DNA of 64,000 nucleotides from CAWHHZ01 sp963829355 (GTDB lineage Bacteria; Acidobacteriota; Thermoanaerobaculia; Gp7-AA8; JAHWKK01): NCBI GenBank assembly GCA_963829355.1, contig CAWHHZ010000013.1, positions 391,585-455,584 on the forward strand. Direction: 5' to 3'. A program made the position numbers and the translations under genes. Positions within the stretch are counted from its first letter, which is position 1. Every line of letters starts with the position of its first letter. Of the stretch, positions 57,803-64,000 are shown piece after piece. Under the pieces are notes generated by a model. That model was not told where the DNA came from, searched no databases, and saw only the letters and a program-made list of their open reading frames with translations.

Positions 57803-59023
57803 ATGAGCTACGATCGTGATCGGCACCGCGAGGGCGATCCCGCGAAGCGGTACGCCGAGCCGCAACGCGCCGCCGACGCCCGCCAACCCCGCCTCCTCGA
57901 CCGCGTCCGGGAGGCGATCCGCATCCGCCACATGTCGATCCGCACCGAGGAGGCGTATGTCGGGTGGGTCCGCCGGTTCATTCTGTTTCATGACAAGAAG
58001 CACCCGTCGATGATGGGCGCGCCCGAGATCAGCCAGTTCCTCACGCACCTTGCGGTGAGGCAGAATGTTGCGGCTTCGACGCAGAATCAGGCGCTATCGG
58101 CCCTTCTCTTTCTGTATGAGAACGTGCTGGAGCAGCCGTTCGAGAAGCTCGAGGATCTGGTTCGCGCGAAGCGTCCGGTGCGGCTTCCCGTCGTCCTGAC
58201 GCGGGACGAAGTCGATGCGGTCGTGGGGCGTCTGAAGGGAGGATACTGGCTGATGGGCATGCTGCTGTATGGCGCCGGTCTGCGCCGGATCGAATGTGTC
58301 CGTCTGCGGGTCAAGGACGTCGATCTGGCGACAAGGCAGATCATCGTGCGTGATGGGAAGGGACAGAAGGACCGTGTGACGATTCTCCCCGAGGCTCTGG
58401 TCGCCCCGATCCAGGAGCATCTGGACCGGTTAGGGAGATTGCATGCCACTGACCGGGAGAGCAATGTTCCCGGCGTGTACCTGCCGTATGCACTCGAACG
58501 TAAGTACCCGAATGCGGGAACCGAGTGGATCTGGCAATGGGTATTTCCCTCGAAAAAGCTTTCGCGGGATCCACGCACTGGCATCGAGCGCCGCCACCAC
58601 GTCTCGGAAAAGGGTCTGCAGCGTGCGGTGAAACAGGCGACGCGTGACGCTGGAGTTGCAAAGAAGGTCACCTGTCACACGTTCCGCCACTCCTTCGCAA
58701 CGCATCTGCTCGAGGACGGCTACGACATCCGCACCGTTCAGGAGCTTCTGGGTCATGATGACGTGACGACGACGATGATCTACACCCACGTGCTGAACCG
58801 CCCCGGAAGCCGCGGGGTCCGCAGTCCAGCGGACCGAATCTCCAGCAGCAAACCGTCACCCACGGAGCCTGTATATGGGACCGAATCTGTCCCGGAATCT
58901 TCGGACAGCGAAAATGACCCACCCGCCCAACCTCCCGTTCCAGAAGAGGTTGAGGTATCATCAACCCCACAGGACCCTAATGGCTACTGGACAAAAATCG
59001 TCCGCTTCCTCGGTTTCCATTAG
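57803..59023 (+). CDS. intI: integron integrase IntI
   Basis: A tyrosine recombinase with the catalytic Arg in YGAGLRRIECVRLRVKDVDL, His-x-x-Arg in CHTFRHSFATHLLEDGYDIR, and Tyr in TTTMIYTHVLNRPG. The integron-specific insertion that binds extrahelical attC bases is present: VYLPYALERKYPNAGTEWIW, then QWVFPSKKLSRDPRTGIERR. That insertion separates IntI from XerC/D. The C-terminus runs about 60 residues past the usual end (LNRPGSRGVRSPADRI). I start at ATG 57803 with GAGGGAG upstream. The gene points toward the cassettes, unlike most integrons, where intI is divergent from the array. Confidence 0.93.
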   Translation: MSYDRDRHREGDPAKRYAEPQRAADARQPRLLDRVREAIRIRHMSIRTEEAYVGWVRRFILFHDKKHPSMMGAPEISQFLTHLAVRQNVAASTQNQALSALLFLYENVLEQPFEKLEDLVRAKRPVRLPVVLTRDEVDAVVGRLKGGYWLMGMLLYGAGLRRIECVRLRVKDVDLATRQIIVRDGKGQKDRVTILPEALVAPIQEHLDRLGRLHATDRESNVPGVYLPYALERKYPNAGTEWIWQWVFPSKKLSRDPRTGIERRHHVSEKGLQRAVKQATRDAGVAKKVTCHTFRHSFATHLLEDGYDIRTVQELLGHDDVTTTMIYTHVLNRPGSRGVRSPADRISSSKPSPTEPVYGTESVPESSDSENDPPAQPPVPEEVEVSSTPQDPNGYWTKIVRFLGFH

Positions 59024-59045
59024 GTCCACTAATACAAAGTTGGAC
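59018..59045 (+). other. attI-like integration site
   Basis: The core GTTGGAC at 59039-59045 is the first GTTRRRY site after intI. A GTCCACT at 59024-59030 is its partial inverse, giving the simple paired site expected of attI. It overlaps the end of intI, consistent with the reverse orientation. Confidence 0.6.
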
Positions 59046-60613
59046 GAAGCTGCGCGATCTTGTTTCGCGGTTGGTTGCCCCCGCCCGGATCTCTCCTGAT
59101 CGTTCGATCGCAGCATAAAGTCCTCGGAGATATCGGCTTACCGAGGTAGCCTCGGATGTGGACCTCGGAACGATCATGCGGACGGCGGGGGACGCGTACC
59201 AGGCGTCGCGGCCGACCACGAGTCAGCAGCGGAAGGTGATGCGGGCGATCTCTCGCTGCCGGACTCCGGAGCTCGGCGGACATCGAGATCGTTGCAGCAA
59301 GTGCGGACACGAAGCGGTCGTATTTCACTCGTGCCGCAACCGGCATTGCCCGCGTTGCCAGTCTGAAGCGCGAGCGAAGTGGCTCGAGGATCGGCGAAAG
59401 GAACTGCTCAATGTTCCTTACTTCCACGTCGTCTTCACCGTGCCGGACAAGCTGAACCCTCTCGCGCTGCATGCACCGGCGGTCTTCTATGATCTGCTGT
59501 TCCGCGCGGTCGCGCAGACGCTGCTCGAGATCGGCGCGAGCCGGATGGGTGCGCGGCTCGGCTTTCTCGCGGTGCTCCACACATGGGGACAGTTGCTCAC
59601 GCTCCATCCGCACATCCACTGTGTCGTTCCGGGCGGGGGTTTCTCTCTCGATGGAGAGCGATGGATCTCGTCGAGCAAGACGTTCTTTCTTCCGGTGAAG
59701 GTTCTTTCGCGGCGCTTCCGCACTGTCCTGACCAGGATGCTGCTGGATGCCTTCGACGAGGGCTCGCTCGTGCTGCCCGAGGCGATCGCTCACGACAGAA
59801 CGGCTTTCGAGCTTCTGCTCGCGCGCGCTTCGCACACCGACTGGGTGGTCTATTCGAAACAGCCCTTCGGCGGGCCTGAGCAGGTCCTCGGCTATCTCGC
59901 CGCGTACACGCATCGGATCGCCATTTCGAACCGGCGCATCCTCGACTGCGATGGTGACAGGGTCACTTTCTCGTACAAGGACTACCGCAACAGCAGTGAG
60001 CAGAAGACGACCTCGCTCGAGACCAGCGAGTTCATCCGGCGATTCCTCATGCACGTCGTCCCGCCGCGGTTCGTCCGGATCCGCTATTACGGTTTCCTCG
60101 CCAATCGCTCCCGGGCCGAGAACATCGCTCGCGCCCGTGATCTGATCGGCCTCGAGATCCCGCTTCCACCCGAGCGCCCGACGACGTTCCGCCAATGCCC
60201 CGAGTGCTCGGACGGCACGATGAACTTTCTCGCTCTCCTCGGGCTCGACTTCATTGTTCCGGAGACGGCTGATACCTCATGACGATCCCCACGGTCTCGT
60301 CGAACTCGCTCACCCTCGTCGAATGCCCCGGCGCTCGCCGAGGAGAGGTCCGAGGAGCGATCCGTGCTGGTCGTTCTTTCCTGTCCATTCCTTCAGCCGG
60401 TCCACCGAATATCCTGCTTTTCGGCGCGTCGGTCCTTTCCTTTCACGCGCGATCTGCGCCGAACCGGCCTCAGCACGTGGCGCCTTCATGGATTGAAAAC
60501 CCATAGGCACCCGTCACCCTTCGTCCAACTCGCCGTTCGAGCAGACCTCACACCTCACTTTCTGCTACGCTGAGACGAGCTGTCTCGAGCGGTGTGAGGC
60601 AGCTCAACTAAAA
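59039..60613 (+). mobile_element. integron cassette 1: IS91-family transposase
   Basis: The 1575-bp unit begins at core GTTGGAC, holds one transposase gene and ends with attC at 60523-60620. The next unit is the same length and differs at about four bases. It could be a true gene cassette or an IS91-like element that carries an attC; the exact attC junctions favour the cassette reading. Confidence 0.8.
59158..60282 (+). CDS. IS91-family HUH transposase, copy 1
   Basis: The N-terminal zinc ribbon (CSKCGHEAVVFHSCRNRHCP and RCQSEARAKWLEDR) is the Transposase_zn_ribbon domain. The Y2-transposase domain has the HUH metal motif in LTLHPHIHCVVPGGGFSLDG, and LGYLAAYTHRIAISNRRILD carries the paired catalytic tyrosines. 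Such enzymes move DNA by rolling-circle replication from one end. The 374-residue length is normal for IS91-like elements. The start is GTG 59158; ATG 59176 is an alternative. The gene is expressed in the array direction. Confidence 0.9.
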   Translation: MDLGTIMRTAGDAYQASRPTTSQQRKVMRAISRCRTPELGGHRDRCSKCGHEAVVFHSCRNRHCPRCQSEARAKWLEDRRKELLNVPYFHVVFTVPDKLNPLALHAPAVFYDLLFRAVAQTLLEIGASRMGARLGFLAVLHTWGQLLTLHPHIHCVVPGGGFSLDGERWISSSKTFFLPVKVLSRRFRTVLTRMLLDAFDEGSLVLPEAIAHDRTAFELLLARASHTDWVVYSKQPFGGPEQVLGYLAAYTHRIAISNRRILDCDGDRVTFSYKDYRNSSEQKTTSLETSEFIRRFLMHVVPPRFVRIRYYGFLANRSRAENIARARDLIGLEIPLPPERPTTFRQCPECSDGTMNFLALLGLDFIVPETADTS

Positions 60614-60620
60614 GTTGGAC
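60523..60620 (+). other. attC site of cassette 1
   Basis: The outer pair is GTCCAAC (60523-60529) and GTTGGAC (60614-60620). The inner pair is CCTCACACC and GGTGTGAGG. Between them GTTCGAGC on the left faces GCTCAAC on the right, leaving one unpaired C. That single extrahelical base is the hallmark that orients attC recombination. Confidence 0.82.
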
Positions 60621-62188
60621 GAAGCTGCGCGATCTTGTTTCGCGGTTGGTTGCCCCCGCCCGGATCTCTCCTGATCGTTCGATCGCAGCATAAAGTCCTC
60701 GGAGATATCGGCTTACCGAGGTAGCCTCGGATGTGGACCTCGGAACGATCATGCGGACGGCGGGGGACGCGTACCAGGCGTCGCGGCCGACCACGAGTCA
60801 GCAGCGGAAGGTGATGCGGGCGATCTCTCGCTGCCGGACTCCGGAGCTCGGCGGACATCGAGATCGTTGCAGCAAGTGCGGACACGAAGCGGTCGTATTT
60901 CACTCGTGCCGCAACCGGCATTGCCCGCGTTGCCAGTCTGAAGCGCGAGCGAAGTGGCTCGAGGATCGGCGAAAGGAACTGCTCAATGTTCCTTACTTCC
61001 ACGTCGTCTTCACCGTGCCGGACAAGCTGAACCCTCTCGCGCTGCATGCACCGGCGGTCTTCTATGATCTGCTGTTCCGCGCGGTCGCGCAGACGCTGCT
61101 CGAGATCGGCGCGAGCCGGATGGGTGCGCGGCTCGGCTTTCTCGCGGTGCTCCACACATGGGGACAGTTGCTCACGCTCCATCCGCACATCCACTGCGTC
61201 GTTCCGGGCGGGGGTTTCTCTCTCGATGGAGAGCGATGGATCTCGTCGAGCAAGACCTTCTTTCTTCCGGTGAAGGTTCTTTCGCGGCGCTTCCGCACTG
61301 TCCTGACCAGGATGCTGCTGGATGCCTTCGACGAGGGCTCGCTCGCCCTGCCCGAGGCGATCGCTCACGACAGAACGGCTTTCGAGCTTCTGCTCGCGCG
61401 CGCTTCGCACACCGACTGGGTGGTCTATTCGAAACAGCCCTTCGGCGGGCCTGAGCAGGTCCTCGGCTATCTCGCCGCGTACACGCATCGGATCGCCATT
61501 TCGAACCGGCGCATCCTCGACTGCGATGGTGACAGGGTCACTTTCTCGTACAAGGACTACCGCAACAGCAGTGAGCAGAAGACGACCTCGCTCGAGACCA
61601 GCGAGTTCATCCGGCGATTCCTCATGCACGTCGTCCCGCCGCGGTTCGTCCGGATCCGCTATTACGGTTTCCTCGCCAATCGCTCCCGGGCCGAGAACAT
61701 CGCTCGCGCCCGTGATCTGATCGGCCTCGAGATCCCGCTTCCACCCGAGCGCCCGACGACGTTCCGCCAATGCCCCGAGTGCTCGGACGGCACGATGAAC
61801 TTTCTCGCTCTCCTCGGGCTCGACTTCATTGTTCCGGAGACGGCTGATACCTCATGACGATCCCCACGGTCTCGTCGAACTCGCTCACCCTCGTCGAATG
61901 CTCCGGCGCTCGCCGAGGAGAGGTCCGAGGAGCGATCCGTGCTGGTCGTTCTTTCCTGTCCATTCCTTCAGCCGGTCCACCGAATATCCTGCTTTTCGGC
62001 GCGTCGGTCCTTTCCTTTCACGCGCGATCTGCGCCGAACCGGCCTCAGCACGTGGCGCCTTCATGGATTGAAAACCCATAGGCACCCGTCACCCTTCGTC
62101 CAACTCGCCGTTCGAGCAGACCTCACACCTCACTTTCTGCTACGCTGAGACGAGCTGTCTCGAGCGGTGTGAGGCAGCTCAACTAAAA
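60614..62188 (+). mobile_element. integron cassette 2: IS91-family transposase (duplicate of cassette 1)
   Basis: This is a second 1575-bp unit in direct tandem. I see only about four differences from cassette 1, including GTG/GCC coding Val/Ala in SLVLPEA versus SLALPEA. It ends in the same attC, whose last core has become GTTAGCG where it meets cassette 3. Confidence 0.82.
60733..61857 (+). CDS. IS91-family HUH transposase, copy 2
   Basis: The protein matches copy 1 at every position except one (Ala for Val in EGSLALPEAIAHD). The zinc ribbon, HPHIHCVVPGGG and YLAAYTHRIAISN motifs are unchanged, so both copies should be active enzymes if expressed. The near identity implies a very recent duplication, by cassette excision and reinsertion or by rolling-circle tandem formation. 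Confidence 0.9.
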   Translation: MDLGTIMRTAGDAYQASRPTTSQQRKVMRAISRCRTPELGGHRDRCSKCGHEAVVFHSCRNRHCPRCQSEARAKWLEDRRKELLNVPYFHVVFTVPDKLNPLALHAPAVFYDLLFRAVAQTLLEIGASRMGARLGFLAVLHTWGQLLTLHPHIHCVVPGGGFSLDGERWISSSKTFFLPVKVLSRRFRTVLTRMLLDAFDEGSLALPEAIAHDRTAFELLLARASHTDWVVYSKQPFGGPEQVLGYLAAYTHRIAISNRRILDCDGDRVTFSYKDYRNSSEQKTTSLETSEFIRRFLMHVVPPRFVRIRYYGFLANRSRAENIARARDLIGLEIPLPPERPTTFRQCPECSDGTMNFLALLGLDFIVPETADTS

Positions 62189-62195
62189 GTTAGCG
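62098..62195 (+). other. attC site of cassette 2
   Basis: It is the same sequence as the attC of cassette 1 up to the final core, which reads GTTAGCG (62189-62195) because it is shared with the start of cassette 3. Core exchange at GTT is exactly what integrase recombination produces. Confidence 0.82.
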
Positions 62196-62210
62196 GCACG
62201 CGAGACAGAT

Positions 62211-62633
62211 ATGAGCATTCTGAGTGACTTCTATATAGCCACCGAGGCCGAGGCTCTTCAGTACGATGGCGGCGACGGCGTTCCGGAATCGGACCGGTGT
62301 CAGTACCGGCGCCTCACGCCGCTCGAGATAGCAGGGCTACTTCAAGTGCTGCGAGGCCAGGGTGATCGGATAGAGATGATAGGAGAATTCGCGCCCCTCA
62401 CACCAGAAGATGCCGAAGAGTGGACGATGTCTGTGCCGGGGAACATGGTGGACAGCCTGAGTGCTCTCAGCCCGTCCGACATTTCGAGGGTCGGGGGAGA
62501 GTGGTGACAGGTAACGAAGGAGGAACTGGGCTGGCCCGTTGAGGATTTCGAGTCGATACTGACCGATCTCGCAGCGCTTGCCCAGCGCGCGAAAGCCGAA
62601 GAAAAGCAGATGTACTATTGGGTGTGTGTGTAG
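62211..62633 (+). CDS. hypothetical cassette protein with internal TGA
   Basis: The first open frame ends at a TGA at 62505-62507 (98 residues, starting MSILSDFYIATEAEALQYDG). The same frame then stays open with clearly protein-like sequence (VTKEELGWPVEDFESILTDL, AEEKQMYYWVCV) to a TAG at 62631. The whole reads as one acidic 140-residue protein interrupted by one stop. I do not recognise the family, and no convincing SECIS hairpin follows the TGA. The likeliest cause is a nonsense mutation or a sequence error. It is the only gene of cassette 3. Confidence 0.55.
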
Positions 62634-62639
62634 AGATGC

Positions 62640-62739
62640 CGCTAACAAACGGCTCGAGTGGACTAGCGCACGCCGAGCTGCTACTCAATATTGAACCGTT
62701 GCCGAGCGTGCGCTAGCCGCTGAGCCTCAACCGTTAGCG
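62640..62739 (+). other. attC site of cassette 3
   Basis: The outer pair is CGCTAAC (62640-62646) and GTTAGCG (62733-62739). The inner stem is CTAGCGCACGC and GCGTGCGCTAG. GGCTCGAG on the left faces CTGAGCC on the right, leaving one unpaired G as the extrahelical base. Confidence 0.85.
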
Positions 62740-63046
62740 GCCTCGAGCGCGCCAATAGCCTGGGCGCTGCCGGTGATGAGCGAAGGCGATGATTTCGATC
62801 AACTCCGGCTGTTCGCGATAGATCACGAAATATGGGAAGCGACCGAACCGGGAAGCGTCGCGCGATGCCTTTGACTCGAGCGCGTCGCACTCTTTCACCG
62901 ATGCCCGGCCGTTCCTGGATCAGTGCCAGCGTGCGCTGGATCTCATCCCAGAGCTGCGCTCCGAGGCCGGGGCGCTCCTCCTCATACCGGATGATTGCGG
63001 CGCGAAGCTCCGCGTTTGCGTCGTCCTCGACGACCAGAGGTTTCAC
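62734..63046 (-). pseudogene. ParE/RelE-family toxin of a cassette TA module, frameshifted
   Basis: The N-terminal part (VVEDDANAELRAAIIRYEEE, then RPGLGAQLWDEIQRTLALI and RFPVR) is typical of ParE/RelE-type toxins, which act on gyrase or mRNA. A single extra base near 62845 breaks the frame. In the next frame the normal end continues RFPYFVIYREQPELIEIIAF, then AHHRQRPGYWRARGR, with a TAA that lies inside the attC core at 62734-62736. It starts with GTG overlapping the antitoxin stop. Assembly error and inactivation are both possible. Confidence 0.7.
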
Positions 63047-63279
63047 CGGCCGAAGATCTCGCGATCGATGCGTGCACGAACCTCAGTCCAATCCGAAGCA
63101 ACGGCCTCGCCGGAATCGAGAGCCGCGCACCGGCGCTCGATTTCGCCGGCCCAGGCGGCATCCACGTCATCCTGCTCGGCGGCGTCCAGGCTCTCGATCA
63201 ACCTCGCGGCGAGCTCCGCGCGTTCGCTGTCGGGCAGATCCAGTGCTTCGTCCAGCAGTCGTTGGGTCGTGTTCGTCAT
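63043..63279 (-). CDS. addiction module antitoxin (TIGR02574-like)
   Basis: The 78-residue acidic protein has the addiction-module component pattern: LLDEALDLPDSERAELAARL, then IESLDAAEQDDVDAAWAGEI and ERRCAALDSGEA. These small antitoxins neutralise ParE/RelE toxins encoded directly downstream, as here. The pair runs opposite to the array, which implies its own promoter within the cassette. TA cassettes are known to stabilise long integron arrays. Confidence 0.85.
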   Translation of the reverse strand: MTNTTQRLLDEALDLPDSERAELAARLIESLDAAEQDDVDAAWAGEIERRCAALDSGEAVASDWTEVRARIDREIFGR

Positions 63280-63309
63280 CCGGCATCCAGTCTACCTCGG
63301 TAACACGGC

Positions 63310-63411
63310 CGCTAACCAGCCCGTTCCACCGGACGCGGGCACGCTGTACCATTACTCATGATTCCACCATCTCCGGGGCGTGCCCGCGCCGGTGAACGGG
63401 GATCGTTAGGC
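63310..63411 (+). other. attC site of cassette 4
   Basis: The outer pair is CGCTAAC (63310-63316) and GTTAGGC (63405-63411), the inner stem GCGGGCACGC and GCGTGCCCGC. CCCGTTCCACCGG on the left faces CCGGTGAACGGG on the right, leaving one unpaired C. The loop TGTACCATTACTCATGATTC is nearly identical in the next attC. Confidence 0.87.
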
Positions 63412-63418
63412 AAACCAA

Positions 63419-63898
63419 ATGTCCGACTGGGTCATGAACGTCATTCCCGCCGATCCGGATTACGTTCCGTCCGACGCGCAGGCCGCAGCAGCTCTTAAGC
63501 GCCTCGTCGAACTGGTCAACGATGCCGAGTATCCGAAGATCGATATCCATGCATCACCCCAGTTCGTGGACATCGGCGAATGGATGGACTCTGTTCAGTG
63601 TCCCGAGTGCGAGAACATCGTCGATCCCTTCGAGCCGTACGATGAAGCGCTTCACGACTGGTTCTCCGAACTTCGTAGCCTCGTGAAGTCGGGACCGGGT
63701 ACTGCTGTCACTCTTCCACAATGCGGTCACACATCCACGGCTGAGGATCTTCGCTTTCGTTGTCCCACCGGCTACGCACGAACTGTACTCACCGTATCCA
63801 ACCCACTCGAGACATTTCCGCCAGTCGATCAGAAAATTCTATCGGAAATTGGTGAGATTCTCGGATGCGAAGTCCGAGAAGTGTGGGGGCACTTTTGA
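63419..63898 (+). CDS. hypothetical cassette protein with possible zinc site
   Basis: The 159-residue acidic protein begins eight bases inside cassette 5. It contains CPECENIVDPFEPYD and LPQCGHTSTAEDLRFRC, two cysteine groups that could bind one zinc ion. It has no membrane segment or signal peptide, and the end (ILGCEVREVWGHF) is unlike anything I recognise. The gene runs in the array direction and fills its cassette, as typical cassette proteins do. Confidence 0.75.
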   Translation: MSDWVMNVIPADPDYVPSDAQAAAALKRLVELVNDAEYPKIDIHASPQFVDIGEWMDSVQCPECENIVDPFEPYDEALHDWFSELRSLVKSGPGTAVTLPQCGHTSTAEDLRFRCPTGYARTVLTVSNPLETFPPVDQKILSEIGEILGCEVREVWGHF

Positions 63899-63907
63899 GG
63901 ACGGTTC

Positions 63908-64000
63908 GCCTAACCCGCCCGTTCCACCGGACTCGGGCACGCTGTACCATTACTCATGAATCCACCGTCTCCGTGGCGTGCCCGCGCCGGTGAACGGGGA
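63908..64000 (+). other. attC site of cassette 5, cut by the window edge
   Basis: It begins GCCTAAC at 63908 and matches the attC of cassette 4 closely (CCCGTTCCACCGG, TGTACCATTACTCATGA, GCGTGCCCGCGCCGGTGAAC). The final core lies just past the right edge. Its similarity to attC4 shows that this integron has a characteristic attC type of its own. Confidence 0.85.

Larger units (their letters stand above)
57803..64000 (+). mobile_element. chromosomal reverse-oriented integron with at least five cassettes
   Basis: The order is intI, an attI-like site at about 59020-59045, cassette 1 (59039-60613), cassette 2 (60614-62188), cassette 3 (62189-62732), cassette 4 (62733-63404), cassette 5 (63405 onward). 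Each junction is a GTTRRRY-type core (GTTGGAC, GTTAGCG, GTTAGGC), and each cassette ends in an imperfect inverted repeat with one extra base in its left half. The array continues beyond the right edge. It follows directly on rpoC, so the integron sits on the chromosome. Confidence 0.88.

Noticed and set aside
60279..60506. A 75-residue open frame overlapping the transposase stop by ATGA, repeated at 61854-62081.
   Set aside because: Low-complexity serine and arginine content, no family resemblance and no expected second gene in IS91-like elements. It is probably non-coding space before attC.
62505..62560. The TGA in the cassette 3 gene as a second selenocysteine codon.
   Set aside because: No stable hairpin at the required distance, and the surrounding residues do not resemble a redox site.

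Overview
The window is GC-rich bacterial chromosomal DNA, densely coding on both strands. Gene content points to a Gram-negative bacterium with an outer membrane, a complete bacillithiol pathway, an MglA-type GTPase, class 2 PyrD and two glutamyl-tRNA synthetases. This fits Acidobacteriota best, but that placement is inferred from gene content and not from a phylogeny.

Left part (1-13000): the 3' end of a suf Fe-S cluster operon (sufS end, a frameshifted sufU, a four-helix-bundle gene, sufT); an M64 peptidase between two copies of a ~260-305 bp inverted-repeat element; small membrane proteins; a frameshifted ABC-type exporter permease; an MCE lipid-transport protein with maf; a secreted beta-propeller; and a KDPG-type aldolase.

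Middle part (13000-44000): mglA, then methyltransferase-bshC-bshB1-bshA-histidine kinase (bacillithiol synthesis plus signalling); gltX; a c-di-GMP protein with a FIST sensor; a DEAD-box helicase; csoR-copA copper export with a triplicated YHS domain; a tupABC tungstate importer; a rhodanese-like protein that very probably contains selenocysteine (in-frame TGA at 33311-33313 followed by a 7-bp hairpin of bacterial SECIS type); a GT39 glycosyltransferase with a diguanylate cyclase; mtgA, cutA, pyrH-frr, ispD-ispF, a second gltX, pyrD and a TrmH-type rRNA methyltransferase.

Right part (44300-57400): the classic translation/transcription block tRNA-Thr/Tyr/Gly/Thr, rpmG, tRNA-Trp, secE, nusG, rplKAJL, rpoB, rpoC, without tuf. 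RpoB carries an eight-cysteine, zinc-ribbon-like insertion near its N-terminus.

Far right (57800-64000): a chromosomal integron. The integrase gene points toward its array (a 'reverse' integron) and is followed by an attI-like site and at least five cassettes. The first two cassettes are near-identical 1575-bp units, each encoding an IS91-family HUH transposase and ending in its own attC. The next three carry a hypothetical gene with an internal stop, a reverse-oriented toxin-antitoxin pair and another hypothetical gene.

Two window-wide traits stand out. Many intergenic regions hold short 6-12 base words repeated several times and then repeated as reverse complements, with a different word family per location. 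Several genes also carry single-base frameshifts, mostly in homopolymers, which may be assembly errors.
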